64,000 nt of DNA from Salinigranum marinum. Lineage in GTDB: Archaea; Halobacteriota; Halobacteria; Halobacteriales; Haloferacaceae. Positions 25,337 to 34,448 of this stretch are shown piece after piece. The translations under genes and the position numbers were made by a program. The stretch is taken from NCBI RefSeq assembly GCF_024228675.1, contig NZ_CP100464.1, positions 62,001 through 126,000 on the forward strand. The letters are read 5' to 3'. Position 1 is the first letter of the stretch. Each line of letters opens with the position of its first letter. The notes beneath the pieces are model-generated. The model saw nothing but the letters and a program-made list of their open reading frames with translations, had not been told where the DNA came from and did not search any database.

Positions 25337-26834
25337 CCGACGGTCGACGCTCAACCTCGTGAACTTCGAGAACGTACGTGACGGTGGTATCATCGAGACG
25401 CCGACCGCTTACGCGATGCTCGTCGAAATCGAGCCGCGCGAATGGCTCACGCTTTCGGAGGAACGCCGGTCGGGCGTGTACATCTCGTTCCTGACGTTCC
25501 TGCGCGGTCTGCAGTTCCCGACGCAGTTCCTAACGATGACGACAGAATTCGACGGCGAGCGATACTTCGCGCAGTTCGTCGGCCCCGATGCTCCTAATGC
25601 ACCTAGCGGTGAGAGCACTCGAATTTCGGACTCCGAGCCGATGTCGGAACCGGACGAATCCCCTGCCGGCGAAGCAATCTCGGCAACCGACGGTGGAATC
25701 GCCACTACCACGGACGCTGTCGCGGACTCACCCCTGTTGGAGTACGGACGACTGGCCCACGCCGAGTGGCTGTCTCAAACGCTCTCGATGGCGAACGTGC
25801 GCGACCGACGGTTCTTCGTCGCAGTCGCCGTCCGGAAGGGCGAGAACGATACCGACGATGGAAGCCCGTTCGACGTGATTCGAGATGCACTCCCCATCTC
25901 ACGGGGTCGGACCGTCGACACCGAGGACTTCTATCTGGACGAAGTGTGGGCGCGTGCACAACGCGTTGCCTCTCAACTCCCCCGCACGCAGGTCGAGACG
26001 ACGATTCTCGACTCACGTGAAGCTGTCCTTGACGTCCTGTATCGGGTCTACCGTGGACACGAACCGCCGATTTCGTTTACTCACGGGATGCTGACTCGTG
26101 CAGACGAATCGGTCCTGACCAACCCACGTACCGGTGAGGACCTCGACTTAGACGGCGTCTTCGAGGCGGCTGACCATCAAGATGACGTCGATCAGGAGAC
26201 CAAATCCGAACCAAGGCCCGATAATATCGGGGGACTCCCCTATGATGGCCGGGTCGAAGCCGAATATATCGAGACTGTCGACCGCTCACAGATCCTGCAG
26301 TGGTACGTCCGCAACGTCGGACCCATCGGGAGCAGCGATCGGTATCACTCACCAGGCTCAGTGTACTTCGGAACTGCCGCGTTCGTCGTGAGTCTCCTGT
26401 GTGCGATTGCTGCAGTCGGATTGTTCCTCGGAAGTGGGCCAGGTACCCAGTCGACAAACGCATCGTGGCTGGTGCTGCGCGAACTCTCGTTCGGGCTCGC
26501 TGCCGGTAGTTTGCCGCTGTTCCTTCTCAGTCTCGTCATCCTCCTCCCGTCGAATTGGGTGGCGAAACTCCTGGGTCTCGTGGGAGCTACCATCACGGGA
26601 GCGGCTATCGTCCTGTTTCAGGACGCCTACCCTGACCGGTGGACGACATTACCGACCGACCAGACGGCGGTCGTCGTCGTGGTGTACGCGCTCGGCGTGT
26701 TCGTACTCGTCGCTGCGGTCGCGTTGGCTGTCCGGTCACGACGCAGCATCCTCAACGCAGTCGACGACTCGGTCGACGAGGGCCGGTACGTCGACGAATA
26801 TAACCCCGGACTCACGGAGGCGACCGATGTCTGA
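25326..26834 (+). CDS. VirB4 N-domain-like membrane protein
   Basis: A 502-aa protein from ATG 25326; a GTG one codon earlier is possible. Residues about 15-190 resemble the beta-rich N-terminal part of VirB4/TrbE: IIETPTAYAMLVEIEP, then FLTFLRGLQFPTQFLTMT and LEYGRLAHAEWLSQTLSMANVRDRRFFVAVAV. There is no P-loop. Near residues 345-470 lie four membrane helices (VYFGTAAFVVSLLCAIAAVGLF; LSFGLAAGSLPLFLLSLVILL; LLGLVGATITGAAIVLF; TAVVVVVYALGVFVLVAAVALAV). It therefore looks like a membrane partner in which the VirB4 N-domain has become a separate protein. The VirB4 ATPase follows. Confidence 0.55.
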   Translation: MESNRRSTLNLVNFENVRDGGIIETPTAYAMLVEIEPREWLTLSEERRSGVYISFLTFLRGLQFPTQFLTMTTEFDGERYFAQFVGPDAPNAPSGESTRISDSEPMSEPDESPAGEAISATDGGIATTTDAVADSPLLEYGRLAHAEWLSQTLSMANVRDRRFFVAVAVRKGENDTDDGSPFDVIRDALPISRGRTVDTEDFYLDEVWARAQRVASQLPRTQVETTILDSREAVLDVLYRVYRGHEPPISFTHGMLTRADESVLTNPRTGEDLDLDGVFEAADHQDDVDQETKSEPRPDNIGGLPYDGRVEAEYIETVDRSQILQWYVRNVGPIGSSDRYHSPGSVYFGTAAFVVSLLCAIAAVGLFLGSGPGTQSTNASWLVLRELSFGLAAGSLPLFLLSLVILLPSNWVAKLLGLVGATITGAAIVLFQDAYPDRWTTLPTDQTAVVVVVYALGVFVLVAAVALAVRSRRSILNAVDDSVDEGRYVDEYNPGLTEATDV

Positions 26835-26892
26835 CCACGGCGTTTCTGTCCAGTTTCGTAACCGACTATTCCGTTTGGAGGTATCCCGATGA
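26827..26892 (+). CDS. 21-codon coupling ORF before VirB4
   Basis: The frame MSDHGVSVQFRNRLFRLEVSR starts eight bases inside the previous gene and stops with TGA overlapping the VirB4 ATG. It contains the GGAGGT ribosome site of VirB4. It may be a coupling leader rather than a functional peptide. Evidence is only the perfect end-to-end overlap. Confidence 0.35.
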   Translation: MSDHGVSVQFRNRLFRLEVSR

Positions 26893-29246
26893 TTTCCCGA
26901 CTCACACGTGCCTTCCGGACTAACGCCTCAGAAGACGGACTCGAATACGTCCCCATCGACGGACTGACCGGCGAGGAGACACAGCACGCAATCGACTATC
27001 TGCATCTCCTCGACCGTGAGACGACGACGGCCAACATCGAGTGGGCCGCTTACCAACTCCAGGCCGACGAGGTCGGGCTCGCGAACGCGATGGAGACGCT
27101 CGAAGAACGGGGCGAACTCGACAAACGGGTGATCGCGCCTCGGCTCGTCGAAGATCATCCACAGTTCCAGATCCGTGACGATACCGTCTCACAGATCCTG
27201 ACCGTGACTTCACTTCCGCGGAAGGTCGGACTCGGCTGGCTGGTCCCACTCACGCTCGCGGACGTCGACCTCAGGTTGACGTTCCACGTCCAACCGCGGG
27301 AACCGAAGGACGTCCGTCGTCAACTCCAGAAGCGCTACACACAGGCGGTGACGTCGCTCGCGCTGAAACAGAAGCGTGGGCGGACAGACACGTACCAAGA
27401 CCAACTCGACCGTGAGGACCTCGAACGCCTCCTCCAGCGGACGATCCGGGGCACCACGAAGCTGTACGACGTTGCGATTTACCTCGAACTGGTTGCCGAC
27501 TCCCGAGAGGATTTAGAAGGAATGCTCGATCGGATTCAGGCGATCCTCGCCGAGCAGGACGTCGAACTGAGTCCGGTGAAGCACCAGCAACTCGAAGCGA
27601 TGGATGCTATCGCCCCGGTCGTGACCGACCCCATCGACAACACGCACCCGATCCAACTCGAAGCACTCGGAACCTTCTTCAATCTCGTCGAACCGTCGAT
27701 TTACGACCCAGAAGGAGTCCTCTTCGGCTTCGACGACACGAAGCGGCCGGTCATTCTGAACCGCTACGCGCTGTCGGGACACTCGATGGCAATCTCTGGG
27801 AAGACAGGATCGGGTAAGAGCTACTTCCGGAAACTGGAGATCTACCGCCGACTGCTCGCAGATCCAAACGTTCAGTGTATCCTGTTCGACCCGGCTGGCG
27901 ATGACTACCCGCGGTTCGCACGGTCGCTCGGCGGTGAGGTGATCCGCTTCGGCGGCGACTACACGGTGAACCCACTGGACATCTCACCGCCCGCAGATGC
28001 CGAGTCTCAAGGTGGAGACGACACGTACGCGCTCACGATCCGATCGGTTATCGAGATGCTTCACACCCACTTCGACCAGCGTGACGGGATGTCCGCGGGC
28101 GAGGAGGGGATTCTCATTCAGGCGGCCCACTACGCGTACATCTCGAAGGGAATCGTTTTGGGTGACTACGAGACGTATGGACGAGAATCACCGACACTGG
28201 ACGACCTCATCAGAGGTGTCCACGTGATCGCTGCCGGTGGGCTCGAAGCCGCGCTTGAAAACGAGATCATCGACGAAGCGGAGTTCGAACTGTTCCAGTC
28301 GCATGGCGTGGCTGGCGTTCAATCGGAGGCTGAAGCGAGGAGAACCAGCGATGGTCGAATCTCCATCTCGGATACGATCGTCACGCCGACGGAGCACCAC
28401 CAAGAGCTAGCGCGGAACTTGCAGCCGAAGTTCGAGTCGTTCAAACCCGGTGGCATCAACCACAACCTGAACGGGCAGACGAACCTCGACCTCTCCTCGC
28501 GGCTCGTGGTGATGGACATGAGTTCGTTCGCCGACACAGGAGAGATGCCACTCATCCTTCACGCGATGCTCTCGTGGGCGTACCTCGAAGCCAAGCGCTC
28601 TCCGTACAAGGTAGACGTCACGTTCGACGAGGCGCACTATCTGCTTGGAAGACCTGCTGCACGGGATCTCATCAACCTCTATATCAGACACGCTCGTCAC
28701 TACGAGGCTGGCCTGACGCTCATGAGTCAGACGGCCCATGAGTTCGTGCGGACGAACGAGCGCCGCGAGGTCTACGAGAACTGTGACGTGAAGTGCCTGT
28801 TCTACGCCGAGTCCGTCTCCGACGACACGAAGGAGTATTACGGGCTCTCGACCGACGAGATTCGATTCATCCAGTCGGCCGCCCGCGGGCAGGATTCGGA
28901 CTACTCGGAGTGCCTGCTCGCGACGAGTGTCCACGGACGACGGCGGCTCGAAATCCGCAGTGGTCCTTTCGAGCATTACGTCCTCGACGATTCGCTTGAC
29001 CCGTGGGAGTGGCTCGCCGAGGTGGAAGGGGTCGAGCCCCGACCTGAACAGGTTGGTGATGTGCTCCCGGACGACCTCGAACTCACCGACCTCCCGCACG
29101 TGATGAACCGGGATATGGATCTCGAGATGGCGATGCGAGAGAATCCCGAAGGCGGGGTTCATGTCGACCGGGAGGCGGTTGATGAGGGTCCCGTGGGTAT
29201 CGATTCGATGTCGGGTGAGCTGTCATCTCAGGAGGACGGAGTCTGA
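26889..29246 (+). CDS. VirB4-type secretion ATPase
   Basis: A 785-aa protein preceded by a strong GGAGGT. The N-terminal third has the VirB4 features: LTVTSLPRKVGLGWLVPLTLADVDLRLTFHVQP, then the helical EDLERLLQRTIRGTTKLYDVAIYLELVADSREDLEGMLDRIQAIL. The ATPase core has Walker A SGKTGSGKSY at about residue 302, LFDPAGDDYPRF, Walker B VDVTFDEAHYLL near 575 and LMSQTAHEF with the sensor Gln. VirB4 powers DNA or protein transfer and pilus assembly by type IV secretion systems. It is the most certain member of the operon and identifies the whole region as conjugation-like. Confidence 0.9.
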   Translation: MISRLTRAFRTNASEDGLEYVPIDGLTGEETQHAIDYLHLLDRETTTANIEWAAYQLQADEVGLANAMETLEERGELDKRVIAPRLVEDHPQFQIRDDTVSQILTVTSLPRKVGLGWLVPLTLADVDLRLTFHVQPREPKDVRRQLQKRYTQAVTSLALKQKRGRTDTYQDQLDREDLERLLQRTIRGTTKLYDVAIYLELVADSREDLEGMLDRIQAILAEQDVELSPVKHQQLEAMDAIAPVVTDPIDNTHPIQLEALGTFFNLVEPSIYDPEGVLFGFDDTKRPVILNRYALSGHSMAISGKTGSGKSYFRKLEIYRRLLADPNVQCILFDPAGDDYPRFARSLGGEVIRFGGDYTVNPLDISPPADAESQGGDDTYALTIRSVIEMLHTHFDQRDGMSAGEEGILIQAAHYAYISKGIVLGDYETYGRESPTLDDLIRGVHVIAAGGLEAALENEIIDEAEFELFQSHGVAGVQSEAEARRTSDGRISISDTIVTPTEHHQELARNLQPKFESFKPGGINHNLNGQTNLDLSSRLVVMDMSSFADTGEMPLILHAMLSWAYLEAKRSPYKVDVTFDEAHYLLGRPAARDLINLYIRHARHYEAGLTLMSQTAHEFVRTNERREVYENCDVKCLFYAESVSDDTKEYYGLSTDEIRFIQSAARGQDSDYSECLLATSVHGRRRLEIRSGPFEHYVLDDSLDPWEWLAEVEGVEPRPEQVGDVLPDDLELTDLPHVMNRDMDLEMAMRENPEGGVHVDREAVDEGPVGIDSMSGELSSQEDGV

Positions 29247-29338
29247 TGGCGGTTTCACGTCTGAACCACCCCTCCTCTGCAGGAAGAGTCGAATCTCTAT
29301 TTCGGATGGTCTGGATGACGGGTGAGCGTCGTGGCTGA
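29246..29338 (+). CDS. 30-codon ORF between VirB4 and VirB6-like genes
   Basis: The frame starts at ATG 29246, sharing its A with the VirB4 stop (TGATG), and has GGAGGA ten bases upstream. It ends inside the start of the VirB6-like gene. The peptide begins MAVSRLNHPSSAGRVESLF. Its ribosome site is better than that of the next gene, so it may couple translation of VirB4 to VirB6. Whether the peptide has a role is unknown. Confidence 0.4.
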   Translation: MAVSRLNHPSSAGRVESLFRMVWMTGERRG

Positions 29339-31292
29339 TCTCCTAGACCTCGGTTGGCTCCCTGACGCAATCGTCCGGGCAATCGTCGAATTTCTCCGAT
29401 CGCTGTTGGTCGGCGCGATGAACGGGATGTTCAATTTCGGACTGAAGCCGCTCCTTACGATCAACCCGGCCATCATGACCGATGCCGAGATGGTCGCTGC
29501 CTGGGACAGCGTCTTCGAGCTCTCGATTGCCCTGCTCCCGATTCTCATCGCGGCGGGGCTGATCGTGATGCCGTTCAGCGAAGATCAGGAGGGGACGCTC
29601 TGGCACATGGTCGCCCGAATCGTGGCGGTCGTCGTGTTCATCGCGATCTCGAAACCGCTGTTCGCGTTCATGATCGAGGCGTCGAACGGCGTGACCAACG
29701 CCCTCGCTCCGGCGACGTTCAAACTCGCGTTCGACGCCGACCTCGGCGGGAGTTGGGGGTCGACACTCGGGACGGGCATTCAGCTCATCGCGCTCGCTGT
29801 GGCGGTGCCGTTGATGTTGATCGCGACGATCCTTGCGTCGCTCCTCTTGGTCCTCAGGCAGTTCCTCGTCGTCACGGTCGCCGTGGGTGCGCCCTTCTTC
29901 GCCGTCCTCTGGTACGCGAACTGGGGACCGATGAAGGCGATCAGCAACTTCGCGTCGACGTGGCTCCGGATGGGAATCTATGCGCTACTCGTTGGGCCGA
30001 TCATCGCGCTCGTGATGCGAGTGTTCGACGTAATCGCGACCGGTGGGATTGCAGTCTCCGGAGATATCGCGTCCTTCTACACGGCCTCGGCGCTGGCGTT
30101 GATATTCCCGATCATCCTGTTCGTCGTGGTCTGGAAGACGATCGGCTGGGCAGGCCAGCCACTCGGCGTCGACGCTGCGTTCACGATGACCGTCGCCGCT
30201 GCGATCGCTGCGACGGGAGTCGGTGCGGTCGCTGTCGGTGCTGGGGCAGGGTCAGGTGCGGTGAGCAGCGCATCGAGTTCGTCAGGTGGGGGAGGTAGCG
30301 GCTCTACTGGTGGGCTCGGCAGTGGTGGTGGCGGGTCGTCGAGTGGCACTGCGACCGATCCATCTGCCGGAACAGCCAACTCGAGCGTCGGTGGGACGAT
30401 GCGAAACAGTATCTCAGACGCACTCAGTGCACGAGAGCCACCTACTGAAGAGAGCGTGGATACGGCACCGGGGGCTCTTTCGATCAATAATGACTCCACA
30501 CGGCGGAAGACGGCAGGTGTTCCTGGCGTTCAGACAGCCAGAACGACTGCGAGTAGGTCTAGTGCGGCAATGAAGAAATTGGGATCTAAAGTGAAGGGCG
30601 CTGGAGTGATTGGTGCTCGGAAAGCAGTTGGATCTGAGAGTATTGATGCACATCGGAGAACGATTTCTCAGAAGATGGACGCTGCCGCCGAGGCTGATGC
30701 GAATCACGATTTCTTGACTGAAGCGTACCAGAATGGTGAGTTCGATGTCGCCGAGGCTGCTGACCGCGAAATACTAACCGGCTCTGAGCGACCTGCAAAG
30801 GGGCTCTCGACTGTCGTTTCAGATGCTGAGGGGAATGCAATCTACGAAACCGTCACGGGTGAGAAGGCGATGATAAATCTCAACGACAGAGCACAGCAGC
30901 TCGGGGAAGAGGCACACACACTCAGAGAGGACGCTTCGAAATCGGCTCGAAGCATTGACCGGATCAGAACGGCCCAAGCTGCCGCGAAGACTCCAGGTCG
31001 AGTTGCTGTTTCGACCGGCAGGTTTGGCAAGCGGGTTGGGAGAGCTGGGGTTCAAACGGGGACAGCGAGCGGAATTATCTTCGCCGGTGCGATGACTCGA
31101 AGCCCGTACGCAGCCCATCAAATTGGCAAGCGGGGCGGGAAACACCTCATCGGCCCCGGGACAAGCCCCCAGCTGGACGACTCCTCCGACGATCCCGACA
31201 TCGACTGGTCGACCCAGCGCGATGGCCCTGGACAAGCCATGGATCCTCCCTGGGATGACGATGCTGGGGGAGAGGCATCCGAGACCATGTGA
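29322..31292 (+). CDS. VirB6/TrbL-like polytopic membrane protein
   Basis: A 656-aa protein from GTG 29322. Residues about 1-300 contain at least six membrane helices, including LLPILIAAGLIVMPF, MVARIVAVVVFIAISKPLFAFMI and ALALIFPIILFVVVWKTIG, with a conserved-looking central loop around VRQFLVVTVAVGAPFFAVLWYANWGPMKAI. A Gly/Ser-rich stretch at about 310-350 leads to a 300-residue polar tail with coiled-coil character (INLNDRAQQLGEEAHTLREDASKSARSIDRI). This is the layout of VirB6/TrbL proteins, the channel platform in the membrane. It follows VirB4 and overlaps the next small gene by four bases. Confidence 0.75.
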   Translation: MSVVADLLDLGWLPDAIVRAIVEFLRSLLVGAMNGMFNFGLKPLLTINPAIMTDAEMVAAWDSVFELSIALLPILIAAGLIVMPFSEDQEGTLWHMVARIVAVVVFIAISKPLFAFMIEASNGVTNALAPATFKLAFDADLGGSWGSTLGTGIQLIALAVAVPLMLIATILASLLLVLRQFLVVTVAVGAPFFAVLWYANWGPMKAISNFASTWLRMGIYALLVGPIIALVMRVFDVIATGGIAVSGDIASFYTASALALIFPIILFVVVWKTIGWAGQPLGVDAAFTMTVAAAIAATGVGAVAVGAGAGSGAVSSASSSSGGGGSGSTGGLGSGGGGSSSGTATDPSAGTANSSVGGTMRNSISDALSAREPPTEESVDTAPGALSINNDSTRRKTAGVPGVQTARTTASRSSAAMKKLGSKVKGAGVIGARKAVGSESIDAHRRTISQKMDAAAEADANHDFLTEAYQNGEFDVAEAADREILTGSERPAKGLSTVVSDAEGNAIYETVTGEKAMINLNDRAQQLGEEAHTLREDASKSARSIDRIRTAQAAAKTPGRVAVSTGRFGKRVGRAGVQTGTASGIIFAGAMTRSPYAAHQIGKRGGKHLIGPGTSPQLDDSSDDPDIDWSTQRDGPGQAMDPPWDDDAGGEASETM

Positions 31293-31534
31293 ATTTCTCC
31301 GAGAAGCTCCAGCGTCGGTTTGTTCACCTGAGCCGACTCTCAGGGCGAGACGTTATATCTCAGTACCGGCATGAAACGAATGTAGACCATCGCGAGCGAG
31401 TCTATCATCGCCGTTCTCGATGGCTGGAATCCGCGGCTCGCATGACCAAACATCCTGGCGTGACTCGATTGCGCCGACCGCTACGCTCGCCCCATCACGG
31501 ACTCTTGGAGGTCTTCCTTCGGGTGATACGATGA
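31289..31534 (+). CDS. Small basic protein of the secretion operon
   Basis: An 81-aa protein from GTG 31289. It overlaps the VirB6-like stop by four bases and the ATG of the AAA+ gene by four (ATGA). It is rich in Arg and His (RRFVHLSRLSGRD, HRERVYHRRSRWLES), which is rare in haloarchaea. Its frame exactly fills the gap. No known motif is visible; binding to DNA or to an acidic partner is possible. Confidence 0.5.
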   Translation: MNFSEKLQRRFVHLSRLSGRDVISQYRHETNVDHRERVYHRRSRWLESAARMTKHPGVTRLRRPLRSPHHGLLEVFLRVIR

Positions 31535-33117
31535 GCCTTCTCGACACTGCGCTCGCTGTCATCGCTTTCCTTGGATTCTTCGCCATAGTGGAGTACGCGA
31601 CTTACCAGGTCATGCAACGAGAACACCGGAAGCGGGACATCTACCGGTTGTTTTTCATGCTCGGGTGGACCGGGCTGGCGTTCGCTCACATGTGGGTGAT
31701 CGCACCCTTCCTCAATCTACCTCCAACAGCCGCAGTTGGACTGGGATTTGGTCTTCTCTTCGTGTTCATCGCAGGCAGCCTCGGTGTCCCGGGTCTGAAA
31801 TCGGTAGGGGGAATTGGACTGTATCCATTCGCACAGGTGTACGAACTGTTCGTGGTGCTGTTGCTCCTTGCTGAGGGCGTGACGATGGCTGCTTCCCTTG
31901 TACCGATCTCGCAGCTGGGTTTCTTGACCAACGTCAGTCCGAGTAGTCCGCAAATCCAAGCGGCACTCGGACTGGGAATCGCGGCGTCGTTCGTCGCGCT
32001 GACGTTCTACGACCCACGAGGAGAGAACGGCTATTATTACGCTACTGGAGAGTACTACCAACCGTCTGTCGATTACGAGAAGCTTCGCGAGATTATGGAT
32101 GATGGACGAACGGAATCTGATGATTCAGTGACTCAGGTGGCTAATTCGGAATCCCCTAAGAAAATTACTGATACGAGCCCTCCGGAAGCTTCACGAACAC
32201 CAGCGAAAGCGCCCGACAATCCGGAGTTCCAGTACGACTGGACACGCTCTAACGTCGGCTTCGACGACATCGGCGGCTACTACGATATCAAGGAACGACT
32301 CGCAGAGGAGGTTCTCCAACCAGTGCGAGCCGAAGCACGCGGTGACGACCGTTACGATCGCTTCGGCGTCGCTCCATCGCGTGGACTGCTCTTCTACGGC
32401 CCACCAGGGACCGGGAAGACTCTGTTCGCACGGGCACTCGCTGGCGAACTCGACGTCCCGTTCGTCGAACTTGGACCAGCGGACGTGACCAGTAAATGGA
32501 TCAACGAGGGGCCTCAGCGGGTTCGTCAACTGTTCGAGGAGGCAGCGTCGATAGGTCCCTGCGTCATCTTTCTCGACGAGGCCGAGCATCTCTTCGGCGG
32601 CCGTGACGTCGGTGCTGGCAGCGCACACGCTGAGGACCGGAAGATCACCAGCGAACTGCTCGTTCACCTCACGGCTGCGGACCGAACAGCAATCGTCGTC
32701 GGGGCGACGAACCGACCGGAAGACATCGACCCAGCTATTCTTCGACCGGGTAGATTGGCCACACATGTCGAGATTGCGCACCCTGGAGAGGAGAGCCGTC
32801 ATGCCATATTCCAGGCGAAACTAGGGGGGGTTCCACACGAACTCTCAGGGGACGACATGGCACTACTGGCGACCCGGACGGAAGGGTTCAGTGGTGCCGA
32901 TATTGAGGACGTGGTTGGGAAAGCAAAACGAAGTGCAGCGAAGCGTGATGCATCGGTGATTTCACTCCAAGACTTCCCGAATACCGACGAACTTGCAACG
33001 TTTGCGAAGCGTTCTCTCACGATGGAATCGGCGGAGTGGAAGCCGGAGGAGAAGGAACAGACCTCATCGTCCACCGAGAATCAGTTCGATGATGATTCCA
33101 CCGTCGGGTTTCAATAA
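31531..33117 (+). CDS. Membrane-bound AAA+ ATPase of the secretion operon
   Basis: A 528-aa protein from ATG 31531. The N-terminal 165 residues hold five or six membrane helices (TALAVIAFLGFFAIVEYATY, GLAFAHMWVIAPFL, AAVGLGFGLLFVFIAG, FVVLLLLAEGVTMAASL, GLGIAASFVALTFY). After a polar linker comes a classical AAA+ module: FDDIGGYYDIKERL, Walker A GPPGTGKT near residue 294, Walker B CVIFLDEAEHLFGG, sensor GATNRP and the arginine-bearing ILRPGRLATHVE. This resembles the Cdc48/FtsH/SpoVK class, but no protease domain follows. It is the last gene of the operon. It may remodel or extract subunits of the secretion complex; I know of no standard VirB counterpart. Confidence 0.8.
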   Translation: MSLLDTALAVIAFLGFFAIVEYATYQVMQREHRKRDIYRLFFMLGWTGLAFAHMWVIAPFLNLPPTAAVGLGFGLLFVFIAGSLGVPGLKSVGGIGLYPFAQVYELFVVLLLLAEGVTMAASLVPISQLGFLTNVSPSSPQIQAALGLGIAASFVALTFYDPRGENGYYYATGEYYQPSVDYEKLREIMDDGRTESDDSVTQVANSESPKKITDTSPPEASRTPAKAPDNPEFQYDWTRSNVGFDDIGGYYDIKERLAEEVLQPVRAEARGDDRYDRFGVAPSRGLLFYGPPGTGKTLFARALAGELDVPFVELGPADVTSKWINEGPQRVRQLFEEAASIGPCVIFLDEAEHLFGGRDVGAGSAHAEDRKITSELLVHLTAADRTAIVVGATNRPEDIDPAILRPGRLATHVEIAHPGEESRHAIFQAKLGGVPHELSGDDMALLATRTEGFSGADIEDVVGKAKRSAAKRDASVISLQDFPNTDELATFAKRSLTMESAEWKPEEKEQTSSSTENQFDDDSTVGFQ

Positions 33118-33153
33118 ACCATAGTGAGTCGGTACAAAATCGAACATCGAAAT

Positions 33154-33184
33154 GTTACCCCACACTCCACACTGTGGGGGTAAT
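33154..33184. repeat. Inverted repeat with GTTACCCCACA arm, left copy
   Basis: GTTACCCCACA (33154-33164) faces TGTGGGGGTAAT (33173-33184), a near-perfect inverted repeat with one extra C. It lies 37 bases after the AAA+ gene, so it could be a terminator. The same GTTACCCCACA arm occurs at 38757 beside the integrase gene, so it may also be the left end or attachment site of an integrated element. Confidence 0.5.
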
Positions 33185-33358
33185 TAGAGAACGTTCAATC
33201 TAATCCGATTTCACGCGCAGTTAGTGTCGCGGAGAGGACGGTTGAGGAGTTCGTGAATTGTTCTTCCGATAAAAGTCATTTTACACCAATTCACGGACTT
33301 CCCACTTGGAGAGCCGCCGTCGGCCCCAACTAACCCCTCAAAGGAATCTCGATGAGTA

Positions 33359-33766
33359 CTACACCGGACGAGGAGCGTTTTCGTACCGTTCGATTTCGGG
33401 GGTTTTCTCGACGCGAGCGTAGATCTCTCGAAGCGTATCCTCGGCACGAAGCAGTTTGTGCTCCTCGAGGAACCGTCGACCGAACTCGCTGAGCCCGTAG
33501 AATTTGTAGGGGAGGTCGTTCCGCCGTCGATCATCGGGAAGAAGAACCTCTTCGACGATGCCGATATCGACGAGTCGCTCGAGGTGCTGGCGAATCGTTG
33601 TCTGACTCTTGCTCGGGTTAACGTAGTCTAGTTCCTTCAGCGTCGGCAGTCCCGACGGGTGCCCGAGGATGTCCTGAATGAGCGAGAACCGTGTCTCTTG
33701 CGTGACGACGTTGAGGCGCTCACGAACGGAGTCGAGTTCGCTCGGGGTCTGGTCGGGAGTGCTCAT
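33359..33766 (-). CDS. ArsR-like winged-helix regulator
   Basis: A 135-aa protein. It begins SELDSVRERLNVVTQETRFSLIQDILGHPSGLPTLKELDYVNPSKSQTTIRQHLERLVDIGIVEEV, with a winged helix and recognition helix at about residues 48-66, then a wing DRRRNDLPYKFYGLSEFGRRFLEEH and a C-terminal dimer helix. This fits haloarchaeal ArsR/HTH_20-type repressors. It is divergent from the broken gene at 33888, which it may have controlled. The small effector, if any, is unknown. Confidence 0.8.
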   Translation of the reverse strand: MSTPDQTPSELDSVRERLNVVTQETRFSLIQDILGHPSGLPTLKELDYVNPSKSQTTIRQHLERLVDIGIVEEVLLPDDRRRNDLPYKFYGLSEFGRRFLEEHKLLRAEDTLREIYARVEKTPEIERYENAPRPV

Positions 33767-33887
33767 AACCGGTGGTTTGTTCGGTTCGCTCTAAGGCGTT
33801 TCGCTGAAATACGAATCAGTTGGAGACGATATGCTTACTGCATCAGTCGTCACATCGAAGCACGGAGGTCGGGGTAGCATCGGATAT

Positions 33888-34426
33888 ATGAGTGAGGACT
33901 CGATCACAGTCGAGGAACTTGCCGAGAGAGCCGACGAGTACCTCCACGAGACCTCACTGACGCCCGAGGAGTACGAGGCACTCAAACACAGCGTCGCAGA
34001 ACTAGCTCCAATCTTCTCGACCGATTGGGCCTACTTCATCCTCGGGAGCTATGGGCAGTCGGAGATCCGACGACTGCAGCTCGTCAAAGACCGACTCAAC
34101 CGACGCCTCGACGCGTACGCCTTCCTGATTTTCGACTTCTCGCCGACTACACCGACTTCATCGTCGGTGTCGCGGAGCACTCTCGGGGAGGGTTCCTCGT
34201 CGAGCAGGGGTACTTCACCGCTCTCGAACCGTACTTCGCGAAGACGCACGTCCTCAACCGCGAGTATGCAGCCCTCGATGCAGAGGCGATCGACACGGAC
34301 GTCGACGTCGACAACCCGTACAGCGGGATGCAGACCTCGATCTTCGAGATGCTCGACGAGGTCGGTCGGGTCTGTCAGTGGACCACCGAGGACAACCTTG
34401 TCGACTGTGCAGAAGACCTTCCGTGA
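33888..34426 (+). pseudogene. Frameshifted gene of a haloarchaeal plasmid family
   Basis: From ATG 33888 the frame reads SEDSITVEELAERADEYL through AELAPIFSTDWAYFILGSYG, QLVKDRLNRR and LDAYAFLIFD, then runs into Ser/Thr-rich nonsense. A second frame, shifted by one position, takes over near 34133 with LLADYTDFIVGVAEHSRGGF, then EQGYFTALEPYF and ends with NLVDCAEDLP. Both parts are acidic and coherent, so one gene has been broken by a frameshift, possibly with a small deletion. A sequencing error could also explain it. The function of the family is not known to me. Confidence 0.7.
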
Positions 34427-34448
34427 ATCGAGAGCATGAGATCACCAG

